NCBI GenBank assembly: GCA_945901215.1
Contig: CAMDKE010000019.1
Coordinates: forward strand, 1-15,627
Source: Comamonas sp. lk
GTDB taxonomy: Bacteria > Pseudomonadota > Gammaproteobacteria > Burkholderiales > Burkholderiaceae_C
Length of the DNA: 15,627 nucleotides
Reading direction: 5' to 3'
Part shown: positions 6,822 to 13,486 of the stretch, in pieces
Position numbering within the stretch: the stretch's first letter is position 1
Layout: the number at the start of each line of letters is the position of its first letter
Notes under the pieces: generated by a model
What the model was told of the DNA's origin: nothing
Database searches by the model: none
Seen by the model: only the letters and a program-made list of their open reading frames with translations
Position numbers and translations under genes: made by a program

Positions 6822-9194
6822 TCAGGCCTTGGCGGCCTGGATGGCTTCCCACACGCGGTGGGGGGTGGCGGGCATGTCGAATTCCTTCACGCCCGAGCCA
6901 TGCAAGGCGTCGAGCAAGGCGTTGATGACGGCAGGTGGCGAGCCGATGGCACCGGCCTCGCCGCAGCCTTTGGTACCCAGCGGATTGTGGGTGCAGGGGG
7001 TGCAAATGTTGCCAATGACGAACTCCGGGAAGTCGTCCGCCCGCGGCATGGTGTAGTCCATGAACGATCCGGTGAGCAGCTGACCGGTTTCGCGGTCGTA
7101 GACGCAGTTTTCCAGCAAGGCCTGGCCAATGCCTTGGACCAGGCCGCCGTGCACCTGGCCTTCGACAATCATCGGGTTGATGATGGTGCCAAAGTCGTCC
7201 ACTGCTGTGAACTTTTCCACCCGGGTGACGCCTGTGGCGGGGTCCACCTCGACCTCGCAAATGTAGGTGCCCGCAGGGAAGGTGAAGTTGGTGGGGTCGT
7301 AGAACGCGGTTTCGTTCAGCCCGGGCTCGAGTTTGTCGAGCGGGTAGTTGTGTGGCACATAGGCGGTAAGCGCTACCTGGCCAAAGGTCACCTTTTTGTC
7401 GGTGCCCTTGACGGTGAACTCGCCGTTGGCGAACTCCACATCGGCGTCGCTGGACTCCATCAAATGGGCAGCAATCTTCTTGGCCTTGGTCTCGATCTTG
7501 TCGAGCGCCTTCATGATGGCCGCACCGCCGACCGAGATCGAACGCGAGCCGTAGGTGCCCATGCCAAAGGGCACGCGCCCGGTATCGCCGTGGACGATGT
7601 CTACCGCTTCTACCGCAATGCCCAAACGGGCAGCCACCACTTGCGCAAACGTGGTCTCGTGGCCCTGGCCGTGGCTGTGCGAACCGGTAAATACGGTGAC
7701 GCTGCCCGTGGGGTGCACCCGCACTTCGCCGCACTCAAACAAACCTGCACGCGCGCCCAAGGCGCCGGCAATATTGCTGGGCGCAATGCCGCAGGCTTCG
7801 ATGTAGCTGGAGTAGCCAATGCCGCGCAACAAGCCTTTGGCAGCACTGGCGGCCTTGCGGGCGCCAAAGCCGGCCACATCGGCCATGTCTTGCGCCTTGG
7901 TCATGCAGCCCAGGTAGTCACCCACGTCGTATTGCAAGGCAACCGGCGTCTGGTAGGGCCAGCTGTTGATGAAGTTGCGCTTGCGGATCTCGTCCTGGCC
8001 CAGGCCCATTTCCCAGCCGCAGCGCGACACCAGGCGCTCGAGCAGGTAAGTAGCCTCAGGCCGACCCGCCCCGCGGTAAGCGTCTACGGGTGCGGTGTTG
8101 GTAAACCAGGCGTCCACTTCCACGTGAATCAGCGGGCAGGTGTACTGGCCCGCCAGGAGTGTGGCGTAGAGGATGGTGGGCACGGCGGTGGAGAAGGTGG
8201 ACAAATAGGCGCCCAAATTAGCGTGCGTGTGCACCCGCATGGCCAGAAACTTGCCGTCCTTGTCCATCGCCATTTCGGCGTGGCTGACGTGGTCGCGGCC
8301 GTGGGCATCGGTCAGGAAGGACTCTGAGCGCTCGCAGGTCCACTTGATGCTGCGGTTGATCTGCTTGGACGCCCAGGTCAGCGCCACGTCTTCGGCGTAG
8401 AGGTAAATTTTGGAGCCAAAGCCGCCACCCACGTCGGGGGCAATGACACGCACCTTGTGCTCGGGCAGGCCCAGCACAAAAGCCGTCATCAGCAGGCGCT
8501 CGACGTGCGGGTTTTGGTTAGACACATACAGCACGTACTCTTCGGTGGCGCGGCTGTAGCTGCCGATGGCAGCGCGCGGTTCCATGGCGTTGGGCACCAG
8601 GCGGTTGTTGATCAGGTCGAGCTTGGTGACGTGGGCCGCCCTGCTAAAGGCTGCGTCGATCTGGTCTTTGTCGCCCAGCGCCCATTTGTAGCAATGGTTG
8701 TTGGGGGCGGCGTCGTGCAATTGGGCGCCGGTGGCGGCGTCGCGCACATCGACCACAGCCGCCAGGGGTTCGTAGTCGACCACCACGGCTTCTGCTGCGT
8801 TCTTGGCTTGCTCGACCGTCTCGGCAATCACCATGGCCACTTGGTCACCCACGTGGCGGGCTTTGCCCAGCGCCAGCACCGGGTGCGGCGGCTCGTTCAT
8901 GGGCTTGCCGTCGGTGCTGGTGATCAGCCAGCCACAGGGCAGTCCACCCATTTTTCCTTCTAGGTCGGTGCCAATAAAAATGTGCACCACGCCGGGCATG
9001 GCCATTGCTGCCGCGATGTCGATGCTTTTGATGATGGCGTGGGCATGCGGGCTGCGCACAAACACCGCGTGGGTTTGCGCTTGGAGATTGATGTCGTCGG
9101 TGTACTGGCCAGCGCCAGTCAAGAAACGGTAGTCTTCCTTGCGGCGGATGGATTCGCCGATGAAGGGCAGTTTGGAGAAGTCTGATGCACCCAT
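6822..9194 (-). CDS. coxL: CoxL-like large subunit, molybdopterin-binding, form II (AYRGAGR)
   Basis: This 790-residue protein is a full-length large subunit of the xanthine dehydrogenase/CODH family. An N-terminal aldehyde-oxidase a/b-hammerhead domain (about 20-135) precedes the molybdopterin-binding domains. Visible motifs are DVGGGFGSK (254-262), SHSHGQGHETTF in the cofactor-binding half, and GTKGCGEAGAIG with the catalytic glutamate E746. The active-site loop reads AYRGAGR at 372-378, where form I CO dehydrogenase has AYxCSFR with the copper-ligating cysteine; here that position is Gly375. Hydroxylation at a molybdenum centre is therefore well supported, while CO as substrate is not. The ATG at 9194 has a strong AAGGAG overlapping the coxS stop codon (plus-strand CTCCTT at 9203-9208), implying coupled translation. 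Alternative identities are an aldehyde or N-heterocycle hydroxylase. Confidence 0.93.
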   Translation of the reverse strand: MGASDFSKLPFIGESIRRKEDYRFLTGAGQYTDDINLQAQTHAVFVRSPHAHAIIKSIDIAAAMAMPGVVHIFIGTDLEGKMGGLPCGWLITSTDGKPMNEPPHPVLALGKARHVGDQVAMVIAETVEQAKNAAEAVVVDYEPLAAVVDVRDAATGAQLHDAAPNNHCYKWALGDKDQIDAAFSRAAHVTKLDLINNRLVPNAMEPRAAIGSYSRATEEYVLYVSNQNPHVERLLMTAFVLGLPEHKVRVIAPDVGGGFGSKIYLYAEDVALTWASKQINRSIKWTCERSESFLTDAHGRDHVSHAEMAMDKDGKFLAMRVHTHANLGAYLSTFSTAVPTILYATLLAGQYTCPLIHVEVDAWFTNTAPVDAYRGAGRPEATYLLERLVSRCGWEMGLGQDEIRKRNFINSWPYQTPVALQYDVGDYLGCMTKAQDMADVAGFGARKAASAAKGLLRGIGYSSYIEACGIAPSNIAGALGARAGLFECGEVRVHPTGSVTVFTGSHSHGQGHETTFAQVVAARLGIAVEAVDIVHGDTGRVPFGMGTYGSRSISVGGAAIMKALDKIETKAKKIAAHLMESSDADVEFANGEFTVKGTDKKVTFGQVALTAYVPHNYPLDKLEPGLNETAFYDPTNFTFPAGTYICEVEVDPATGVTRVEKFTAVDDFGTIINPMIVEGQVHGGLVQGIGQALLENCVYDRETGQLLTGSFMDYTMPRADDFPEFVIGNICTPCTHNPLGTKGCGEAGAIGSPPAVINALLDALHGSGVKEFDMPATPHRVWEAIQAAKA

Positions 9195-9206
9195 GTTGTT
9201 TGCTCC

Positions 9207-9677
9207 TTAAGCGCCAGCCATGGCCGCCTGGCCCTGCTGCACGGATTTGACGATGTTTTGGTAGCCGGTGCAGCGGCAGATATTGCCTTCTAGCAGGGCG
9301 CGAATCTCGCCTGCGTCTGCCTTGGGGTGGTGGGTGCACAGGTCTACTGCGCTCATCACCATGCCGGTGGTGCAAAAGCCGCACTGCAGGCCATGGCACT
9401 CTTTGAACGCGGCTTGCATGGGGTGCATGGTGCCGTCGGCCTGGGCCAGGCCTTCAATCGTGGTGATTTGGCTGCCATGGGCCTGGGCGGCCAGCACATT
9501 GCAAGACTTGATGGCGCGACCGTCCTTGATGACGGTGCAGGCGCCGCACTGGGCGGTGTCGCAGCCCACATGGGTGCCGGTGAGTTGAAGGTGCTCACGC
9601 AACACCTGCACTAACAGGGTGTGTGGCGGCACATCGACCGACTTGTCGTGGCCATTGACCTTGAGATGAACTTGCAT
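9207..9677 (-). CDS. coxS: CoxS: [2Fe-2S] small subunit of a CODH-like molybdenum hydroxylase
   Basis: With the start at 9677 the protein has 156 residues, as expected. The N-terminal plant-type ferredoxin domain carries C39, C44, C47 and C59 (GCDTAQCGACTV). The C-terminal helical domain carries the second cluster with C99, C102, C134 and C136 (CGFCTTGM and CRCTGY). All eight ligands are present. The subunit relays electrons from the molybdenum site in CoxL to FAD in CoxM. The open frame extends to 9770, but those extra 31 residues are unlike any family member; the ATG at 9677 begins the conserved MQVHLKVNG strand and has GGAG seven bases upstream. It is the first gene of the cox cluster; a conspicuous 17-bp dyad lies in its upstream region. 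Confidence 0.95.
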   Translation of the reverse strand: MQVHLKVNGHDKSVDVPPHTLLVQVLREHLQLTGTHVGCDTAQCGACTVIKDGRAIKSCNVLAAQAHGSQITTIEGLAQADGTMHPMQAAFKECHGLQCGFCTTGMVMSAVDLCTHHPKADAGEIRALLEGNICRCTGYQNIVKSVQQGQAAMAGA

Positions 9678-9684
9678 GCGTGAT

Positions 9685-9688
9685 CTCC
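9685..9688 (-). promoter_or_regulatory. Ribosome binding site of coxS (decides the start)
   Basis: GGAG on the minus strand lies seven bases before the ATG at 9677. Optimal spacing supports this start over the longer frame that begins at 9770. Confidence 0.75.
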
Positions 9689-9717
9689 GATAGGGTTGCA
9701 CTAGGTTGAAAGGGGCT

Positions 9718-9746
9718 AAGGTATTCGCTGAAAACTCGCCCAGCAA
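9718..9746 (-). promoter_or_regulatory. Possible sigma-70 promoter for the cox cluster
   Basis: On the minus strand TTGCTG (9746-9741) and TACCTT (9723-9718) are separated by 17 bases, giving a predicted transcript start near 9711 and a leader of about 34 bases before coxS. Each hexamer matches consensus at only about three or four positions, so this is a weak call supported mostly by placement. If correct, the 17-bp dyad would be centred near -60, a usual site for an activator. Confidence 0.3.
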
Positions 9747-9762
9747 GCTAGGACATACCCTT

Positions 9763-9779
9763 TGTAACAAATTGTTACA
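9763..9779. promoter_or_regulatory. Perfect 17-bp dyad upstream of coxS, candidate operator
   Basis: TGTAACAAATTGTTACA is a perfect inverted repeat of two 8-base arms around one central base. It contains TAACAAATTGTTA, which fits the T-N11-A pattern of LysR-type regulators, though other regulator families also bind such dyads. It is AT-rich in an otherwise GC-rich window, is not followed by a T-run on either strand, and lies between the methyltransferase stop (9790) and coxS, so an operator is more likely than a terminator. No regulator gene is present in the window to pair with it. Confidence 0.6.
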
Positions 9780-9789
9780 GATGGCCTAC

Positions 9790-10521
9790 TTAGCGCTGGT
9801 AGATCAGCATGCGCCCCTTGTAAGCGGCCACGCCGGGGCGCGCGGCGTGGTTTAGGTTTTGCTCGCTCAGACCAAAGCCCAAGGCCGCCATGTTGCGGTG
9901 AAAATGAGCCCGGTTGCCTCGGTTGGGATCAACCACCCAGACTTCGGCGCTGGGGGCGGCGTGATGGGCAATAAAGTCGGCCAGTGCACCGGCCTCGTCA
10001 CGCTCGTACAGGATGTCGCTGCCGATGATGAGCTCAAATCGGCCACTGACCGCAATATCGTCCGTTTGCGGCATGGCAGACACGGGCGCCACATGATCAA
10101 AGTCACTATCCAATGGCCGGTGGCCCCAGTGGCCGTGGCGGTATTTGAGCGGCAGCAGACCGTTGAGCCGCACGTTTTCGGCCAAAAAGGCGCCTGCCAG
10201 CGGATGGCAGTCGCTGGCCGTCATATCCGCCCCGCGTCGGTGCCCCACCAGGCTCGAAAGCCCCAGACCGCAGCCCACCTCCAAAATGCGCTCCCCCGTG
10301 CGCACCGGTCGGCACGCCATACGCTCTGCCAAGCACGCACCCGACGGCCACAGGAGGCCAAACAGCGGCCAAGTGGCCGACGAAATGCCCATGCGCAGCG
10401 CCGCCTCCAGCGGGTCGTGAAACTGCTGCTTGTCCAGCAAGGACCGAATCACCATGTCCGCCACGCCCGTGACAGCAATGTTTTCTTGCTTGGTGAAGTA
10501 GCCGACGGAGGAATGCGGCAT
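9790..10521 (-). CDS. Class I SAM-dependent methyltransferase (methyltransferase-16-like family)
   Basis: The 243-residue protein has a Rossmann-type methyltransferase core. Motif I is ILEVGCGLGLSS (79-90), the acidic residue after strand 2 is in TASDCHP (D104), and the strand-4 motif is IIGSDILYE (165-173). SDILYE resembles the (S/D)D(V/I)(V/I/L)Y signature of the METTL21/methyltransferase-16 group, members of which often methylate protein lysines; the substrate here is unknown. The N-terminal 75 residues form a cap with a Trp-Pro-rich helix (ATWPLFGLLWPSG) that normally precedes motif I in this group. The ATG at 10521 has AAGG five bases upstream. The gene lies on the same strand as the cox cluster but ends 112 bp before coxS, with the 17-bp dyad between them, so a shared function with the hydroxylase should not be assumed. 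Confidence 0.85.
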   Translation of the reverse strand: MPHSSVGYFTKQENIAVTGVADMVIRSLLDKQQFHDPLEAALRMGISSATWPLFGLLWPSGACLAERMACRPVRTGERILEVGCGLGLSSLVGHRRGADMTASDCHPLAGAFLAENVRLNGLLPLKYRHGHWGHRPLDSDFDHVAPVSAMPQTDDIAVSGRFELIIGSDILYERDEAGALADFIAHHAAPSAEVWVVDPNRGNRAHFHRNMAALGFGLSEQNLNHAARPGVAAYKGRMLIYQR

Positions 10522-10540
10522 AAGGCCTTGGGTAGTGCGC

Positions 10541-10555
10541 TCCCCAAGTTGGGGA
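10541..10555. repeat. 15-bp perfect dyad upstream of the methyltransferase
   Basis: TCCCCAAGTTGGGGA is a perfect inverted repeat with 7-base arms around one base. It lies 20 bp before the methyltransferase start, a position suitable for an operator or for a structure in the transcript leader. No second copy was noticed in the window. Confidence 0.4.
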
Positions 10556-10603
10556 ACGGCCTATTAGGCGCTTTTTTTGAAGGCAGCGGCGCGCCATGGC
10601 GGA

Positions 10604-10699
10604 CTAGCCGCTCACGCGTTCCCTGGCGATTTTCCAGCGCTCGCCGCGTTGGACCCATTGCAACGTTTTGCGGGGCACCGCACTGAAAGACACGCGCCG
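10604..10699 (-). pseudogene. Relic: C-terminus of an NTF2-like (L,D-transpeptidase-associated?) protein
   Basis: Between the dehalogenase and the methyltransferase the minus strand reads, in one frame ending at a TAG (10606-10604), RRVSFSAVPRKTLQW followed by VQRGERWKIARERVSG and stop. The alternation KTLQW-x6-RWKIARE is the shape of the last two strands of NTF2/SnoaL-like domains, such as those at the end of some proteobacterial L,D-transpeptidases; that identification is from memory of the pattern. The frame runs back into the dehalogenase coding region (FWPE just upstream), where it is only a shadow, and there is no start codon or upstream domain. It therefore looks like the 3' stub of a gene whose front was lost when the dehalogenase gene was joined here. 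A chance translation cannot be excluded. Confidence 0.4.
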
Positions 10700-10700
10700 C

Positions 10701-11618
10701 TCAGGCCAGAACAAACTCCGCCAGGTGCTGTGCGACCTCGGCGCCTTTGTCTTCTTGCAAAAAGTGCCCTGCACCGCGAATTTTCGTGTGGGGCTGGCCT
10801 TGGGCGCCGGGCACCCGGCGCTGCCACATCACTTCACCGCCTTTGGTCACCGGATCGCGGGTGCTAAACAGGGTGAGAAAGGGCTTGTCCCAGCGTTTGA
10901 AAACCTCCCAGGCGGCCTCGTTGCGCGCGCGTTCGGGATCTTGCGGCGTGGTGGGCACGAAGCCGGGGAAGACGCGCGCCGCTACGCGGTATTTGCGGCT
11001 GGGAAAGGGGGCTTCGTAAGCGGCCACTTCTTGCGGCGTCAGGCCTTTGGCGCAGCCGGTTTTGACGATGCGGCCAATCGGAAACCAGGGGCTGTAACGC
11101 GCAAAGGCACGCCAGATTTTGAACGCCTTGGGCACCGCCATGGTGCCGGTCGGCAAAGCACCATTGGCCAGGGCCACACGGTCAAAGCGCTCGGGCAATT
11201 CGGCCACCACGCGCAGGCCGACCAAAGAACCCCAGTCCTGGCCGAAAAACGTCATATGCTGAAAATCGTTGGCCTGCACCCAGGCTTTCATCCACTCGAC
11301 ATGGTTGAAGTAGGAGTAGTCACTGGCCCGCGCGGGCTTGTCAGAGCGGCCAAAGCCCACCAGATCGGGTGCAATCACCCGCATACCCTGGGCCACCAGC
11401 ACCGGAATCATCTTGCGGTACAAAAACGACCAGGCGGGCTCGCCGTGCATGAGCAGCACGAGGGGTCCATCGCGCGGACCCTCGTCAATGTGGGCAATGC
11501 GCAGGCCGCCGACCTCGGTGTAGTGCGGCGTATAGGGGAAATCGGGCAGGCAGGCAAAACGCGACTCGGGCGTGCGCAAGACCTGCGAGACGGTGGGGAG
11601 CGGGGGCATCAGGGGCAT
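10701..11618 (-). CDS. Haloalkane dehalogenase, subfamily HLD-I (DhlA/DhmA-like alpha/beta hydrolase)
   Basis: The 305-residue alpha/beta hydrolase has the features of HLD-I dehalogenases, which cleave carbon-halogen bonds of haloalkanes to give alcohol, halide and a proton. HGEPAWSFLYRKMIP (58-72) gives the oxyanion region; the nucleophile is D128 in GQDWGS with halide-binding W129 next to it. A second Trp in the cap, W169 (AFKIWRAF), is placed like the second halide ligand of DhlA. The catalytic acid is D255 (STRDPV) and the base is H285 (GAGHFLQED). The N-terminal LRTPESRF block also matches DhlA. The ATG at 11618 has AAGGA about ten bases upstream; a second in-frame ATG at 11609 arises from a tandem repeat and is an alternative start. 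Without assays an epoxide hydrolase or other activity is less likely but possible. It diverges from the alpha-glucosidase gene. Confidence 0.87.
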   Translation of the reverse strand: MPLMPPLPTVSQVLRTPESRFACLPDFPYTPHYTEVGGLRIAHIDEGPRDGPLVLLMHGEPAWSFLYRKMIPVLVAQGMRVIAPDLVGFGRSDKPARASDYSYFNHVEWMKAWVQANDFQHMTFFGQDWGSLVGLRVVAELPERFDRVALANGALPTGTMAVPKAFKIWRAFARYSPWFPIGRIVKTGCAKGLTPQEVAAYEAPFPSRKYRVAARVFPGFVPTTPQDPERARNEAAWEVFKRWDKPFLTLFSTRDPVTKGGEVMWQRRVPGAQGQPHTKIRGAGHFLQEDKGAEVAQHLAEFVLA

Positions 11619-11625
11619 CAGGGGC
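11603..11625. repeat. Tandem 9-bp repeat across the dehalogenase start
   Basis: GGGGCATCA occurs twice head-to-tail (11603-11611 and 11612-11620) followed by a partial third copy GGGGC. On the minus strand each CAT is an in-frame ATG, giving the MPLMPP beginning of the dehalogenase. Change by one unit would keep the frame. Confidence 0.8.
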
Positions 11626-11679
11626 TTTTCCTTCCAATATACAAAACCAAGTAGCCGATCTTTGCAGACGGCAGCGCGG

Positions 11680-11695
11680 CATACACAAGTGTATG
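11680..11695. promoter_or_regulatory. Perfect palindrome in the divergent intergenic region, candidate operator
   Basis: CATACACAAGTGTATG has perfect 7-base arms around AA. It lies 61 bp upstream of the dehalogenase start and 114 bp upstream of the alpha-glucosidase start, in the 191-bp region (11619-11809) that must hold the promoters of both. It lacks a following T-run. It does not have the CG centre usual for LacI-family sugar repressors. Confidence 0.5.
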
Positions 11696-11752
11696 TTGCT
11701 GCACCAGCGGTTTCGCAGCCCCGAAAAAACCGGCTTGGCGGCCGGCGAAGCC

Positions 11753-11758
11753 TACAAT
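11753..11758 (+). promoter_or_regulatory. Possible -10 element of the alpha-glucosidase promoter
   Basis: TACAAT matches the sigma-70 -10 consensus at five of six positions and would start transcription near 11765, leaving a leader of about 45 bases. No good -35 hexamer is found 16-18 bases upstream, so an activator or an unusual -35 would be needed. Confidence 0.35.
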
Positions 11759-11800
11759 ATTGGCAACCGTCGGCACCGGGCCGGCACCCTCACTGGATCC

Positions 11801-11804
11801 GGAG
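11801..11804 (+). promoter_or_regulatory. Ribosome binding site of the alpha-glucosidase (decides the start)
   Basis: GGAG five bases before the ATG at 11810 supports that codon over the more upstream start at 11693 in the same frame, which would add 39 residues unlike the family. Confidence 0.7.
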
Positions 11805-11809
11805 CACCC

Positions 11810-13459
11810 ATGACACAAGCGTCCGCAGCGCGGGCTGACAACACGCAATGGTGGCGCGGCGGCATCATCTACCAGATTTATCCGCGCTCTTTCCAAGACA
11901 GCAACGGCGACGGTGTGGGCGACCTGCCTGGCATCACGCAGCGGCTGGCGCACGTGGCCGCACTCGGGGCCGATGCCATATGGCTGTCGCCGGTGTTCAA
12001 AAGCCCGATGAAGGACTTTGGCTATGACGTGAGCGACTACCGCGACATAGACCCGCTGTTTGGCACGCTGGAGGACTTTCGCGCCCTGGTGCGCCATGCG
12101 CACCACTTGGGCCTGAAGGTGATGATTGACCAGGTGCTGTCGCACACCTCGGACCAGCACCCCTGGTTTATTGAAAGCCGCGCCAGCCAGCACAACCCGC
12201 GCGCCGACTGGTACGTCTGGGCCGATGCGCAAGACGACGGCACGCCGCCCAACAACTGGTTGTCGATATTTGGCGGCAGCGCCTGGCAGTGGGACACCCG
12301 GCGCTTGCAGTACTACCTGCACAACTTTTTGGTCTCGCAACCCGACCTGAATTTCCACAACCCCCAGGTGCGCGCGGCAGTGCTTGACGATGTGCGCTTT
12401 TGGCTGGAGCTGGGCGTGGACGGCTACCGGCTGGACACGGCGAACTTTTACTTTCACGACAAAGAGCTACGCAACAACCCAGGGCGCGGCCGGCCAGACC
12501 CCAGCGACGCGTCGGTAGACCCGGTCAACCCCTACAGCCGACAGCACCATGTGTACGACAAAAGCCGCCCAGAGAACCTGGAGTTTTTGAAAGAACTGCG
12601 CACCCTGCTCAACGCCTACCCCGGCAGCACCATGGTGGGCGAGATCGGCGACGACGACGGGCTGGCCCGGATGGCCGAATACACGCGCGGTGCCGACAAG
12701 CTGCACATGGCCTATTCCTTTGACCTGCTGGGGCCGAACAAAAGCGCGGCTTTTTTGCACGGGCTGCTGGAAAAATTCACCGCCACCGTGGGTGACGGCT
12801 GGCCGTGCTGGGCGCTGTCCAACCACGATGTGGTGCGCCTGGCCACGCGCTGGGGTGGCCCCACGCCCGACCCGCGCTTGCTGCGCCTGGCGGCGGCTTT
12901 TCAAATGAGTTTGCGCGGCAGCCCCTGTATTTACCAGGGCGACGAGTTGGGCCTCACGCAGGCCGACATTGCGTTTGAGCAATTGCAAGACCCGTTTGGC
13001 AAGGCCTTGTGGCCCGAGTTCAAGGGCCGCGACGGCTGCCGCACGCCCATGCCTTGGGAGGCCGAGCAAGCCAACGGCGGCTTCAGCCCAGCGGCGCCCT
13101 GGCTACCGCTGGCGCCGGAGCACCTGGCGCTGGCGGTCGATGCGCAGCGCAGCGACCCCGACAGCTTGCTCCATTTTTATACCCGCCTGATCCACTGGCG
13201 CGCCGACCACCCGGTGCTGGTCCACGGCGACATGCAACTGCTTGCGGCGCACCCGCAAGTGCTGGCCTATGCGCGGCGCATGGACGGGCAGTGCGTGCTG
13301 TGCGTGTTCAACTTCAGCGACACCCCGGCGGATTGGCCTCTGCCCGCCGACCACGCCGGCACACGCGAACTCAGCGGCAGCGGCCTGGCCGGGGCCACGC
13401 TGGCCGAAGGCGTGGTGGCGCTGCGGCCCTGGGGCGGCTTTTTCGGTCTGGCGACCTGA
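11810..13459 (+). CDS. GH13 alpha-glucosidase (subfamily 23-like)
   Basis: The 549-residue protein begins with WWRGGIIYQIYPRSF and shows the four conserved regions of glycoside hydrolase family 13: DQVLSHTS (107-114), GYRLDTANF with the nucleophile D209, MVGEIG with the acid/base E278, and LSNHD with the transition-state stabiliser D340. DQVLSHTSDQHPWF and LDTANFYFHD are typical of bacterial alpha-glucosidases related to the Halomonas enzyme (GH13_23), which release glucose from short alpha-glucosides such as maltose and sucrose-type substrates. No signal peptide is seen, so it should be cytoplasmic and act on imported or glycogen-derived oligosaccharides. It is followed 27 bp later by the branching enzyme gene in the same reading frame. 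Alternatives within the family are oligo-1,6-glucosidase or trehalose-acting enzymes. The family call is firm, the exact linkage preference is not. Confidence 0.92.
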   Translation: MTQASAARADNTQWWRGGIIYQIYPRSFQDSNGDGVGDLPGITQRLAHVAALGADAIWLSPVFKSPMKDFGYDVSDYRDIDPLFGTLEDFRALVRHAHHLGLKVMIDQVLSHTSDQHPWFIESRASQHNPRADWYVWADAQDDGTPPNNWLSIFGGSAWQWDTRRLQYYLHNFLVSQPDLNFHNPQVRAAVLDDVRFWLELGVDGYRLDTANFYFHDKELRNNPGRGRPDPSDASVDPVNPYSRQHHVYDKSRPENLEFLKELRTLLNAYPGSTMVGEIGDDDGLARMAEYTRGADKLHMAYSFDLLGPNKSAAFLHGLLEKFTATVGDGWPCWALSNHDVVRLATRWGGPTPDPRLLRLAAAFQMSLRGSPCIYQGDELGLTQADIAFEQLQDPFGKALWPEFKGRDGCRTPMPWEAEQANGGFSPAAPWLPLAPEHLALAVDAQRSDPDSLLHFYTRLIHWRADHPVLVHGDMQLLAAHPQVLAYARRMDGQCVLCVFNFSDTPADWPLPADHAGTRELSGSGLAGATLAEGVVALRPWGGFFGLAT

Positions 13460-13486
13460 TTCGATACACACGCAAAGCGACTCCAC

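Noticed and set aside
7500..8200. Form I CO dehydrogenase identity for the large subunit
   Set aside because: The motif AYxCSFR is not present; the loop reads AYRGAGR.
6042..8327. Very long plus-strand open frame (761 codons) opposite coxM and the 3' part of coxL
   Set aside because: It mirrors the codon structure of two clearly conserved minus-strand genes and crosses the coxL-coxM boundary; the translation is rich in Gly, His and Val with no domain motif, as expected of an antisense shadow in GC-rich DNA.
9740..9766. Possible sigma-54 promoter using TTGCT upstream of coxS
   Set aside because: The required GG of the -24 element is absent at the correct distance.
9678..9770. N-terminal extension of coxS starting at 9770
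   Set aside because: It would cover the 17-bp dyad and add 31 residues absent from the family; the start at 9677 has an ideal GGAG.
10559..10578. Plus-strand hairpin GCCT-ATT-AGGC followed by seven T residues, considered as a terminator
   Set aside because: The stem is only four base pairs, two bases separate it from the T-run, and no plus-strand gene lies upstream; the flanking genes are on the minus strand.
11618..12457. Minus-strand open frame opposite the alpha-glucosidase and running into the intergenic region
   Set aside because: Shadow of the GH13 gene; no motifs and no ribosome site.
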